This document shows, piece after piece, positions 51,321 through 62,857 of a stretch of 64,000 nucleotides of DNA. Origin of the DNA: Platanthera guangdongensis (taxonomy: Eukaryota; Streptophyta; Magnoliopsida; Asparagales; Orchidaceae); contig CM077162.1 in assembly GCA_039583875.1 (NCBI GenBank), positions 109,215,808 to 109,279,807 of the forward strand, given 5' to 3'. The notes beneath the pieces were generated by a model that searched no databases, had not been told where the DNA came from, and saw nothing but the letters and a program-made list of their open reading frames with translations. The position numbers were made by a program, and so were the translations under genes. How positions within the stretch are numbered: position 1 is the stretch's first letter; every line of letters begins with the position of its first letter.

Positions 51321-52060
51321 TGTTGATGCACGAAAACGGACAGGGAGTCGGTCACCACCAGCTAACGGTTCGAACACGGGAAAAAGGGGAGACTGCGAGC
51401 AGCGATCTACTAAGCGGATGAGAGCTGAAAGAGGAGCTGGGCCGTGAACCACGGCAACAACAGACTTCGCCCGTCACGGCCTGAATGCCTCTCTTGCGAC
51501 GGGCTTTCCCTTGATTGAAGAAGAAGTGGGTTACAAGTGAAAAGAAAAGACTGAGGGAAGTAGAGCAAGGGGGAGTCCGCAAGGCACAGGATTCGAGTCC
51601 GCAGCCTGTAACAAGTAGGCTCCTGGGTCCGAGTCAGCGTGCCTTGAGTGCACCACCCCCCCTATTTATAGGATAGGGGGCCTGCCCAAGCGGGCAGGGC
51701 TAAAATAACGGGCTGCCCGGGGTACAGGAGAACCGGGCAGCGGTGACGGGAAGCAAAAAGAAAGAACACGCCAGTCCGCACAGAAGGGGCGGACTGGGCT
51801 CGCGAACTGGAGCTTCCACTGCTGCTGGGCGCGGCCACCGGAGACCGGCGGTCTGGGCGGACGAGACACTGAGTCCGCCGCTGGAGACTTGCCCAACGCG
51901 CCGGCGGACTGAGCGGACTGGGCTTTGCGTCCGCTGCTGGAGTATCACCCTTGGCGTGACTGGTGACAGTGCCGGACTGGGCGGACGGACAAATCCTGTC
52001 CGCGCCTGCTGAATGGGGGCTTTGGGAACTTGGAGTATGTTGCGGACTGAGGGGTTAACA
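51321..52060 (-). repeat. 3' LTR of Tat copy E
   Basis: 740 bp with the same ends as copies A and B, and several short deletions (for example near 51893 and 51957). TATA box at 51663-51670. Confidence 0.94.
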
Positions 52061-52150
52061 TAATCCCCGCACATTTTTAAGTTTCCAGAAAAACTTCGAA
52101 AATGTTTCTTTAACCGCCGAGTCCGCAAACCTCGAAAATGCCGCCAAAGC

Positions 52151-52158
52151 TATAAATA
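52151..52158 (+). promoter_or_regulatory. TATA box for antisense gene 1 (copy E)
   Basis: TATAAATA, 92 bases before the ATG at 52243 and 91 bases outside the LTR. Position and sequence match copy B. Confidence 0.7.
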
Positions 52159-52242
52159 TCGCTGGAGGGCCTGGATCTGCTGAGAATCTTGATCGACACG
52201 GGGCGATACTCACCACTTGCGGTCTCTACTTTCCAGTCCGGC

Positions 52243-54215
52243 ATGGCAAGACTTGGTACATTCCTCTCTAGCTTCACTGCCAAAGGCGACTCGGAGCCGT
52301 CAACGCCAATGAAGACCAAGAAAATTGCAAAGAGGCCGGCAAGACAAGATCCTGTCCGCCTCGCAGGAGAAAACTCCCAGAACGAGAAGCCTGCGGAGAA
52401 AGCAGTCTGCCACGTCGATGTTTCTGCTCGCAAGGATGCCGTAGTCGACGCCGAACCATTGAGGAGTGAGAAGATGGCAACCTTGTCGGACTCCTCCACT
52501 TCTCAGAAGACTGCGACCTCGGCGGACACTACTGGCGAACACATGGAGACTGACATATCTTCCCCCAATGCCTCGGTGCAAATCGTTGACTTGGACGAAG
52601 AAACCGGCGGACTGAGGTAGAGGACAACGCGCCCTCAAAGGCATTGTCTGCTGTGAATCCTGAACCTGTCCGCGCTGACCAGCCTGATTTAGGGGGGTCC
52701 GCCGCGGATGCTGCTGAGAAGACCGCCAAGAGGAAGAACAGGAAGAGAGACGGAGAGACCGTCGCTGAGCGGGTTGAGAGGAGGCTGCGCGCTATGAAGG
52801 AAAAGAACATCTCCAAGAGGACTGGGGAAGCGGACTTACAACACAGGCCGCGCGACAAAGAAGTTCCAGACGGCGATCTGGTTACTCCGGAGGCCCAAAA
52901 CCAGGGAGAGAATTCCCTCTCAACGGTCAGTCTTTCCACGGATGAGATATTTGATTCTATAGACGTCGATCAACTTGACTTAATCCAGGACTCCTTGCTG
53001 GTTATGCTGCAGCAGAAAGAGGCAGAGACTGCTGGAGATAAGGGTGACGAACTCCCTTCCTTGTCCGCTGCGGAGGAAGAGGAGAGGGAGAGGCTGAAGG
53101 AGAAGATAGAGGAGCAAAAGAAGCAAATCGTTGCTCATGTTGCCGCGGTCGAGGCAGCCTCGAAGCAGGCCGCGGCGGACAAAGCTGCTGAGGATCTGAG
53201 GATTGCGGCGGAGCTGATGCGGTCAGGTAAACTTCAGCCGGCGCCCAAATACTTTCAGCGCAAGTGGCTTTACAGGTCACCGCCGCGGACGTCAAGACCG
53301 ATCAAAATTATCACCAAGACGGACGATATCGTGGTCTCAACAAGTGCGGCTGCCGAGAGAAGAGCAAGGGTTCACCGTGAATGGAAAAAGCGGTTAAGCG
53401 CCTTTGACCCAGAGCGGGCAAGGCGGCCAATCATCTTTGATAGTCGGAAACTCGCTGCCGCTATATCTAAAAGTGATCTTTTATCCTTTCTTTTAGTCCG
53501 CCGCGAACTACCTTTGAATGCGAAGTTTGACTTTATTTGTTGCAGGTAGAAAGTCGCTGCCGGGCTCCATAGAGAGTGGCGAGATCGTGGTGACACCCAA
53601 CACTGGCGCCGACGCGGTCTCACATGTGGAGTCCGCGGAAGATGAGCCACCCAGCCTGAGTATGATAAAAGAGTTAGAGAAGAAATTTGAAGCTGAAATG
53701 CAATGTGTCAAAGCAGAGTTAGAGAAAGCGGCGGAGCGCGAGAGGGCGTCCGCGGCGCGCGAGAAAGCGTTCGCAGAACGCGAGAAGGCCCTCAAAGACC
53801 AGGTCGCCAGCATCTCGCGGGCGCTGGAGAGGTCTGAAAGGGAAAAGAAAAGGCTCGCGGATGACGTCCGATACTACAGAGGCAAGCACTTGGCGTCGGC
53901 TCGTGAAGGAAAGAGAAGCGGACTGCTGAGGTCGCTGAGCAGAGGCCGCGGGCGTCAGATCGCGTTCCTCCTGAGATCGCGGCACCGGTAGGTGGCCAGC
54001 AGCCCGCGGATGAGGAGCCGAGGCCGGCAGCGGAGCCAATGGTGCCTCTCAGTCGAGTTGACCGGGAAGCCGCCCATATGCACCGGACTATAAACGTCAT
54101 CCATCACCATCTCTGCCGGGTATACAGTGAAATTCTTCAGATAAGCGATCAGGCGGCTCATCTATGCAGGGACAGAGCAGAAAAGCCGGCGCGGACGGAC
54201 AACAGGGATCGCTGA
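52243..54215 (+). pseudogene. Antisense gene 1 of Tat copy E
   Basis: Homologue of 27807-29777, starting MARLGTFLSS. Single-base changes shift the frame near 52600 (after VDLDEE) and near 53915 (after ASAREGK). A further extra base lies inside the probable intron 53473-53545 and would be removed by splicing. Charged coiled-coil segments and the basic KTAKRKNRKR cluster are kept. Confidence 0.85.
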
Positions 54216-54675
54216 GTCCGCAATTCCTTGAACTTATCTGATTAAATGTATATTGTTTGTATGATTACTCAAACGATGCTGTGTTGTGAACTGAATTCTA
54301 TTTGATCTGTGCGGATCCAGATTATATGTCCGCTATTCTTATGTAGCTTTATCTTTGGCATGATTTGTGGCGGACTGTGCGGACTAGCGCTGTGTCCGCT
54401 TCTTCCTAACCTGCAGGTGGGAAAATACGCGACCTGAGCGGATAGGAAGCTGCGACGGCCGCGACTTGGCCCTGAATTTCCCTTGGAATGTTAATTTGTC
54501 TTTGTATCCGCGTTATTTGTTTGGCTGCTTTTTAATTTTTTGCGGACTGTGCGGATTGAATATGCGACCTACGCGGACTGGCCAAAAAGCTGTCAGAAAT
54601 TTTATCTATAATAGTGCCTTCTGCTTTCTCTATGTAGGAAATTCCTGAAGTAAACGAAACCCTGCGGCCTGCAAC
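54216..54675. other. Intergenic region between antisense genes (copy E)
   Basis: Noncoding; several GCGGACT motifs. A TATAATAG near 54606 is the likely TATA box of gene 2, about 70 bases before its ATG. Confidence 0.6.
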
Positions 54676-56476
54676 ATGGTGTCCGCGCGTACTGATGCTG
54701 CAGTCGCCTTCCACTCTGCCGACCACAGAAAATGCACTTTGAAAGAGGCTGATCTGGCGGCTTTTGTTGAAAGGAAGATGGCGGATTCCAACATTCTTGT
54801 CCGCCTACCCGCACACCAGGAAAGATTGAACTTCTCGACGGCGACCCAGATCGCCATTCCAGTTGACCACTTCGACAGCGGATTTAAGTTCCCGCTCTTA
54901 TGGGAGCTTGCCGCAATTTTCGAGCACTACGGGATGGTCCCAGGCCAGCTCGCGCCGAATACCGTCGCTGCGATCTACAGCTTCCTCTCTTACCTGCGAT
55001 CTGAAAGGATTGCCTTCTCAATGAACATCTTCCGAAAAATATTCTCTGTCCGCTCTATAACTGCCTCTGGAGGCCGCCCCTACAAGGGCGTAATTTACTT
55101 CTATTGCAGGGGGATGAAAGTAGTGGGTCTTCCAAACAAGACCCACAACTGGACCTCAAGGTTCTTAATCTTTGAGGGCGACCTCGGGTTCGCGCACACT
55201 TATCCGCAAGTGCGCGCGGACTCTGCTTTCAAAAACATGCAGCTGAACGAATGGAGTCCGCGATTGTCGAGTTCCTGGCCAACGCCAGGCTTGATATTGA
55301 GCACTACCTTCCGCTGCTGGCGAGCTTAGCGGACGTCACGCCTGAGGACAGTAAGTATTAGCGGACTCAGCTTTTGTATCCGCCGCCACCATGCTTTTTA
55401 ACGGTTCTCTTTTTGCAGCGACCTTGGCGGTGCCCGCCAACCTGCCGCAGACGCCAAGCGGCTTTGTTCCTACACAAAAGGAGAAGAAAGAAGCGGTTGC
55501 AAAGAAGAGAAGGAGGAAGGGGATGTCGCTGCGGACTACTCCTCCTCCGAAAGCTTCTCCATGTCCGGCTTTGGCATCAGCCAGAGGGACCTTAGGGGGA
55601 ACCCTATGGTCCATTGGCACAGCAAGGAGAAGCATGTCCGCTTATCCACCGCACTTCCCTCGTGGAGGAGTCCGCGGATACGCGGCCACGCCCATGTTGC
55701 GCTCTCCACTCTCTACGGAAAGCACAACTTGAGCGAACTGAAGAAGGTGCCCGCCGCCGACCTCCCTCTGCTGGCCTCTCAGCCTCTGCGAACAGCGCGG
55801 TGACAAATCATTATGTTGCCACACTGGCCAGAGACATGTTGAGGAAAAATGAACAGCTTCAGAAAGATAATGAAGCGCTGAGGGAAAGGAACGCGCGGCT
55901 GGGAGAAAGGAATGCCCGGCAAAGAGAGGAGCTGGCGGTGAGTTGAATTCGCCGCGATCTGGATTTGCTATTCGCCGCGATCTGTCTGAGTTTGCAATCT
56001 TGCTTTTGCAGGTCGCCTATGATTTGGAGAATACTAAATTCCGGGCCGCCACGCTCCCTTTCGTGATGGAGACAGTTGAGGTTGCTGTTGAGCGGCTTGC
56101 CTGCGACGGCCTCATGAAGGAAGGAGTGAGCGGCGTCCCCTTCCTGGAGATCTTTCCTGAGCTGGCCCCTCAGGTCGCGGCGATGGAAAGAGCCAAAAAA
56201 GGAAAAGAGGTTGTCGAGGAAGATGATGAAGACGAAGAAGAAGACGGAGGCTCTCAAGGTGAAGAGCAAGTCCCTGCGGACAATGCCGAATCAAGCCGGC
56301 GAGGAGAGGGTCTGTCCGCCGAGTCCGGCTCTTCTGCTTCTTCCTCTGATACTGGCAGCTCGCATAGCGGGTCCGCCACTAGTTCAGGGTCAGGTAGCAG
56401 TGGGAGCAGCTCGGGGGGCTACTCTCCAGATGTCGACATCATTGGTGACAGCCCTGCACCTGCTGAGAAGAGATAG
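54676..56476 (+). pseudogene. Antisense gene 2 of Tat copy E (three exons)
   Basis: Exons 54676-55350, 55419-55937 and 56012-56476. Exon 1 has the Transposase_28-like region and one shift near 55249; exon 2 has two shifts. Exon 2 also keeps about 30 residues absent from copy B, RKNEQLQKDNEALRERNARL, a clear coiled coil, so B carries a deletion. The stop is earlier than in A and B because CAG became TAG at 56474-56476. Confidence 0.85.
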
Positions 56477-58448
56477 CGGACTGACTGATGATCAATTCAT
56501 ATGTATACATTTTGTAATTTTTGTAAAAAGTGGCGGACGCAAGATTGCAGTCCGCCGAACATTTTGAATGATGTAAAATTTTTGAAGAAATAGAAAGGAT
56601 ATTTTTGTCATGTGTGCTTTCTGCAATGCTCTTTTCTACACGCTCACCGCACCGATATTTAGCAGTCCGCATGTCATGCTAATAAACTTGGGCTTTTTAA
56701 CTTGCCGATTAGAAATAATTGATGTTCGCCTTTAGAAGAAAAACAATAGCAGGCGGACGCTGTTTAGCTCCAATTGAAGTCCGCACGATATATGTCATTT
56801 ATAATGAATCTTGCTGATTAGAGAATATTGTTCCACTTTGGACCAAGAAACTCAGGCGGACTCTGTCGAGTTTCTCTTGCAGTCCGCATGATATATTATT
56901 TACAGTGAACCTTGTTGATTAAAGTATTTAGAACTCATTCATCATCCGCCTCAGAGAACAGCCAGCTGATAATAATGCCTCGGGTACTTAGTTATAGCTG
57001 TAGTCCGCAAGCCAGACCGCACATAATATAAAAGCTCATTGATGAACTTATCAAATAATGCGAGAATCATTCTACGGACTGAGCGGATACAGAAACCCAA
57101 TCCGCTCACAACAGGAAAATAAACTTGCGACCCATCCGCTCATAATAGAAATGATCTATAGCTTGCGACCAGGTGGGCAGGTGAGCCTGAGCGGCATACT
57201 TTCCTCACCGGGCTAGAAGCTATAGAATCAACCCAAATAAGCGGACTCTGCGGACAGAGAAAAGCAGTCCGCTAAAAACAGAAATGACCTATAACTCGCG
57301 ACCAGGTGGGCAGGTGAGCCTGAGCGGCATACTTTCCTCACCGGGCTACAAGCTATAGAATCAACCCAAAAAAGCGGACTCTGTGGACAGAGAAACGCAG
57401 TCCGCTAAAAACAGAAATGACCTATAACTCGCGACCAGGTGGGCAGGTGAGCCTGAGCGGCATACTTTCCTCACCGGGCTACAAGCTATAGAATCAACCC
57501 AAAAAAGCGGACTCTGCGGACAGAGAAACGCAGTCCGCTAAAAACAGAAATGACCTATAACTCGCGACCAGGTGGGCAGGTGAGCCTGAGCGGCATACTT
57601 TCCTCACCGGGCTACAAGCTATAGAATCAACCCAAAAGCGGACTCTGCGGACAGAGAAACGCAGTCCGCTAAAAACAGAAATGACCTATAACTCGCGACC
57701 AGGTAGGCAGGTGAGCCTGAGCGGCATACTTTCCTCACCAGGCTACAAGCTATAGAATCAACCCAAAGAATTCCCTGCGAAGGGCAAGATGCTCACTTGG
57801 CGGAACGGTTCCCTGCCCTCTTGCCTCGAGTACAGTCTAAGCTGTGGGTCTCCCGCAGGCACTGCTTGAGGGTACCATGGAGTGTTCGAGAGTTACAAGC
57901 TAAGATGACCCGCGGGCAGGTGAGCCGGAACGGCATACTTTCCTCACGAGATCATCGAAGTTGTAACAATATCCCTAAAGCGGCGTAATAGAGCTTTACA
58001 CCCACCTTGCCCTCCATAATGCAAAGGTGGGGTCAGGTACCTACCGGGATCCGAAGTCCAGAATCCAACCGCGCTAGAGCCTGCAAGCTCCCACTACACG
58101 GTGCGAAACTCCCCGCAACACGTGGTCTTCGTGGTGTTACGCTAATGAACGGCTCTAGGGGAGGTCTAGCTGAACTCGGCGATGTCTCCTGGTATCAGGG
58201 AACCGTTATAGGTCTTTGGGAGTGAGAGAAAACACTAGAAAAAGGTGTTAGTACGGATTCTTTGATTAAGAAATACATTTGCAAAGAAAGCATAAGAAAG
58301 AAAAAAGGGGTTCGGGTGTAGAACCGTTTTTGAAATCTCTCTTAGCGCCTTATCTGTTATGATTACAACAAAATACTCGAAAAAGTGTTAGCAAGCAGTT
58401 TCTATTCATAACAATTTTTGAAGAGAATACAGAAAGTAGGAGGAGGTT
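56477..58448. other. Noncoding spacer of Tat copy E
   Basis: Equivalent to 439-2109, longer because of more repeat units and an extra stretch (about 56690-56830) with motif variants. No supported ORF. Confidence 0.75.
57153..57768. repeat. Five tandem copies of the 133-bp Tat spacer repeat (copy E)
   Basis: Units start at 57153, 57286, 57419, 57552 and 57683 (partial). Units 2-4 are almost identical, suggesting recent local expansion. Confidence 0.93.
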
Positions 58449-61149
58449 TTAAGAATAGAACCGCTTGAGGTCATCCCCACTCCACGTGTGTGGTATATCC
58501 TCTCCTTCGTACGTCTGCAAGCGATAAGCGCCCGCTCTTTAATGTTCTTTGACGACAAAAGGGCCGGCCCAATTTGGATTAAGCTTTCCAACTGAACCAG
58601 CTCTTGCAGCAGCATCGACCTTCTTTAGAACTAGATCTCCACTTGGAAGTGTTTGATCCTTACATTTTGATCGAAATAACGGGCCATCCTCCTTTTGACC
58701 TCTTCCTGCCTTACAGCCGCTTGATCTCTGACCTCCTCGATGTGTTCCAAGCTGAACCTCATCTCCTCATTATTCAACTCAGCCCAATCATCAACACCTT
58801 CTCTTGCAAGCAGCACTCTGGGTGATGGGACTTCAAATTCAATCGGGATGAGTGCCTCTGAGCCATGAGAGAGTTTGAAAGGAGTCTCCCCGGTTGCGGA
58901 TGATGGCGTTGTTCTAAGGGACCAGAGGACTGATGGAAGCTGATCGGCCAACTGCCCTTGAGATTCTGCACTTTCTTCTTGAGCAAGTTGAGGATCTGCT
59001 TGTTGGCAGCTTCCACCTGGCCATTGCTTCTGGGATGATGAACTGATGCAAAAACGCAGCTCTGTTCCGATCTGCCTGCAAAAATCTATCATCTCTGAAT
59101 TGTGAACTGTGGCCCATTGTCAGTGATTATTGCCATTGGTATCCCGTGCCGACATACAATTTCTCCCCAAATGAAGTTCTTGACGATCTGAGTCGTTGTC
59201 TTGGCCAATGCCTTGGCTTCGATCCACTTGCTGAAATAGTCGATCATTACGATGATAAAACGCCGTTGCCCGCTTGCCAAGGGAAAGGACCAATGAGATC
59301 CATTCCCCAAACCGCAAAGGGCCAAGGAGTTGCAATCGACCTGAGGGACTGAGCTGCTTGGTGCTGAAGCGGAGCAAACTTCTGGCATTGAACACACCTT
59401 CTGGCACAGATCTCTGAGTCTTTCTTCATTGTGGGCCAGAAATACCCTTGCCGTAGGACTCGTCTTTCAAGAGTTCTTGCTCCAGAGTGACTTCCACACT
59501 CTCCTGAATGAATTTCTTGCAAAATGGTGTGAGCTTCTTCTTCTGAAACACATCGGGCCATGGTTGAGAGGAAGGTCTTTCTATAAAGGATTCCCGCCAC
59601 TAGAAAGTAGTGAGCTGCTTTTATTCTGAACTTCTTCTTGTCTCTAAACTGTATGATGATAATTTCCTGTTGATAGAAATAGGATGAACGGGTCCATCCA
59701 AGAGACACGCTGGTCGACTTGCATCAGATCTCCTTCCCCACTGCCGGGCGGAAGAGCTCGGAAGTTGTGCCTCCTGAAGGTATCCCATGCTTAGAGAGAA
59801 AATCGGCCTCCTCATTCTCTGTTCTAGGAATATGTTCGATGGTGAAGCTTTAAACCTGCCGATTCTATTTTCACAAGAGCTAGATACTTTTTCAAGACTG
59901 ACTCCCTTGCTTCAAAGTTACCAAGGACTTGCGACGCCATTACAAGAGAATCAGTTCTGATGTGAACATGATCGATCCCTAATTCCTTGCGAGCCTCAAG
60001 CCTGCTAGCAGAGATTCATATTCGGCCTGGTTATTGTTTAACTGGAAAGTAGAACTTGATGGCCTGCTCTAGCTTGATTCCATTTGGATTGATGAGGACC
60101 ACTCCTGCTCCAGAAGAACTTCTGCCTGAGGCACCATCAACATAGATGGTCCAAGCCAAAGGTGACCTTTCTGCCTGATCAGAACTGGACTCTGGCATGT
60201 CAATCAGAAAATCTGCAAGACTTGAGCTTTGATGGCTGTCTGGGCACATAAGAAATTTCAAATTAACTTAGCTCTATTGCCCACTTAGCTAGCCTGCCGG
60301 AATGCTCGGCCTTTCCAACACACCTTCAAAGGTTGATCGGTGATGACTTGGACTGAATGTGCTTGGAAGTATGGACGGAGCTGCGAGCTGACATGACCAG
60401 TGCCAAGGCTAACTTTCAAGATCGGATACCGCGTTTCAGCACTCTTCAAGATATGGCTGACATAGTAGATTGGAAACTGCTTTCTGCCTTCTTCCCGAAG
60501 GAGAACGGAGCTGACGGCCTCAGGGCCAACCGCTAGATACAAGAAAAGAACCTCTCCTGCCGGGGACTCTGAAGCAGAGGCGATGAGGTGAGCTGCATCT
60601 TTAACTGCTCAAAAGCATGAGAGCACTCTTCTGTCCACTCAAACTTGGATGCACCGCGGAGAGTTTTGAAAAAGGGGGCACTCCTATCTCCAACCCGAGA
60701 GAGGAATCTTGCAAGACCTGCCAGCCTTCCCCCTAACTGCTAAACTTCCTTCGGTGAACGAGGGGTATGCATTTCAAGAATAGCTTTTCCTTGTCGGGAT
60801 TGGGGCAAGTCCCTCCGGAGTAAGGAGATGAACCAAGAAAACTTCCCCTTACTCGCTCCAAAAGTACACTTCAAAGGATTGAGTTTCATCTTGTATCTAC
60901 GCAGAGTAGCGAACGTCTCTGCTAGATCTAGCAAGTGCAGCGAAAACGATTTACTTTAATCAAAAGATCGTCTACATACACTTCTAGGTTTCTTCCTTTT
61001 GATGGTTAAAACACACGGTCCATCATCGTTGATAGGTCGCGCCAACATTCTTAAGCCCAAAGGGGCATGACAAGATAGCAATAGCATCCATCGTTAGTTA
61101 TGAACGACGTGTGAGGAACGTCGGGCTTATGCATTCTTATCTGGTGATA
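58449..61149 (-). pseudogene. Tat copy E integrase, RNase H and RT, many single-base gaps
   Basis: The same domains as copies A and B are recognisable: integrase core with ITDNGPQF near 59110, zinc finger near 59400, archaeal RNase H WTIYVDGASG near 60150, and RT MPLWA-type end near 61060. Comparison with copy A shows roughly 15-20 one-base losses in 2.7 kb, denser toward the gap. This pattern fits uncorrected sequencing error as well as decay. Confidence 0.88.
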
Positions 61150-61649
61150 NNNNNNNNNNNNNNNNNNNNNNNNNNNNNNNNNNNNNNNNNNNNNNNNNNN
61201 NNNNNNNNNNNNNNNNNNNNNNNNNNNNNNNNNNNNNNNNNNNNNNNNNNNNNNNNNNNNNNNNNNNNNNNNNNNNNNNNNNNNNNNNNNNNNNNNNNNN
61301 NNNNNNNNNNNNNNNNNNNNNNNNNNNNNNNNNNNNNNNNNNNNNNNNNNNNNNNNNNNNNNNNNNNNNNNNNNNNNNNNNNNNNNNNNNNNNNNNNNNN
61401 NNNNNNNNNNNNNNNNNNNNNNNNNNNNNNNNNNNNNNNNNNNNNNNNNNNNNNNNNNNNNNNNNNNNNNNNNNNNNNNNNNNNNNNNNNNNNNNNNNNN
61501 NNNNNNNNNNNNNNNNNNNNNNNNNNNNNNNNNNNNNNNNNNNNNNNNNNNNNNNNNNNNNNNNNNNNNNNNNNNNNNNNNNNNNNNNNNNNNNNNNNNN
61601 NNNNNNNNNNNNNNNNNNNNNNNNNNNNNNNNNNNNNNNNNNNNNNNNN
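61150..61649. other. Assembly gap (500 N)
   Basis: Exactly 500 N, a conventional placeholder. The left side is Tat RT and the right side is a SIRE-like 3' end, so unknown sequence of unknown length is missing (rest of E, rest of D and more). Confidence 0.99.
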
Positions 61650-62440
61650 AACTGAGAAAGTCACTACTATAGAGAATGAGATGAGCAGGGGATTTGCTGA
61701 GATCCAGCATAGTATAGATCTAACTCGGACATCTCTTCCAAATTGGTTGAAAGGCTCTAGATCACACTATTACTAGTGTTGGTCAAGTCATGGAGCAAGG
61801 TGTGACTCTTGCAAATAATCAGATAGAATTGGATAGAGAGCTGCAGCTACAAAGATGAAGATCTGTGAAGAGGTAGACACTTTCAAACAAATGCCATAAA
61901 TACATTGACTGTTGAAGTCAGAAAGGGGAGAGCTTAGTGAAGGAATACCTAGAGAAATCAAATGCACTCAAGCAAGAGCTCTGGGAAGCTAAGATGAAAG
62001 AGATCCATGATGATGTGCTAGGCCAAATTCAGAGTGTAAATTTCCATACATATGACACAGCTGTCTGGATGCACAATCAAATTCTTCTTGAGTTTGCTAC
62101 AGATCCAAAAATCATTCCTCACCATCTCAATCCCTTAGCTACTGCTGCTCCAGTTCAAGCTCCTCAACCTACCTTTTCCCCTAGACCTGAAGGCTATGAA
62201 GTTCCTCCACAAGATTCATATGCTCAAATTTGGGACGCTGACCCTGTAGATATCTTTCTTCAGACCCCTCCAGAAATCCAGACTTCCAAGAAGAAGAGAA
62301 AATATGGTGATGGTGCCTCATCCAGCAGGTCAATCCCAGTTCCTGATGCAGAAAAGAGAAAAGCTCCTGAGTTTGCAGAGATCTGGTCTCCTACTTCAAA
62401 ATCTCTCATTTTAGATTCTCTCAAACTTGTTTTGGACTAA
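61650..62440 (+). pseudogene. Extra ORF of SIRE-like element F, C-terminal part
   Basis: The longest open part (61937-62440, 167 codons, apparent start GTG) has an alpha-helical N-terminus (KEYLEKSNALKQELWEAKMK), a Pro-rich middle and a basic segment SKKKRKYGDGASSSRS. Upstream from 61650 related helical sequence (VTTIENEMSRGFAEIQHSID) is broken by stops and shifts. Its place between pol and the 3' LTR fits the additional ORF of SIRE-type elements. Function unknown. Confidence 0.6.
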
Positions 62441-62857
62441 ATTGAAAGAAAGAATGAACATTATAGCTCCCAGGAATTGGAATTATATGAAAAGTCTATG
62501 ACTAAGAGAAGGCTTTATGATAGAGAACATGGCAGGAACAACCCTTATGCTCCTCAAAAGCCACCAAAGTACTATCCAAAGCCATTCAGCTGCCAAAGGA
62601 GACAGCAAGAAAAGAAAGACAAGCAGCATCACTAAGTTGAAGCATTAAGGATTATGAGAGTGTGGAAATGATACATGTAGAAATGATATTGTTGGACAAT
62701 CATATTTCTATAATTTCTAAATTTAGATCATTTGTATTTTGATCATATTCTCATGCTTGCTTACACTGCTTTCTCTATTTACACAAATATTTCTTTTTTA
62801 TGTCTATATAATTCACCTTAGTATAAAGGGTTCTGACTTCTACAAATAGGGGAAGAT
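62441..62857 (+). other. 3' untranslated region and polypurine tract of element F
   Basis: No ORF of note. It ends in AAATAGGGGAAGAT (62844-62857), a polypurine tract directly before the LTR, which primes second-strand synthesis. Confidence 0.7.

Larger units (their letters stand above)
51321..61149 (-). mobile_element. Tat-lineage retrotransposon, copy E (runs into gap)
   Basis: 3' LTR 51321-52060, antisense genes on the plus strand (52243-56476), spacer with five repeat units, integrase and RT (58449-61149), then the assembly gap. Inserted in D's integrase; the target duplication should be ACGAG (51316-51320). Confidence 0.94.

Noticed and set aside
57153..57768. CRISPR-like array
   Set aside because: Whole 133-bp units are repeated with no unique spacers, in a plant retrotransposon.
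61051..61776. Long ORFs crossing the N run
   Set aside because: They exist only because N codons are not stops.
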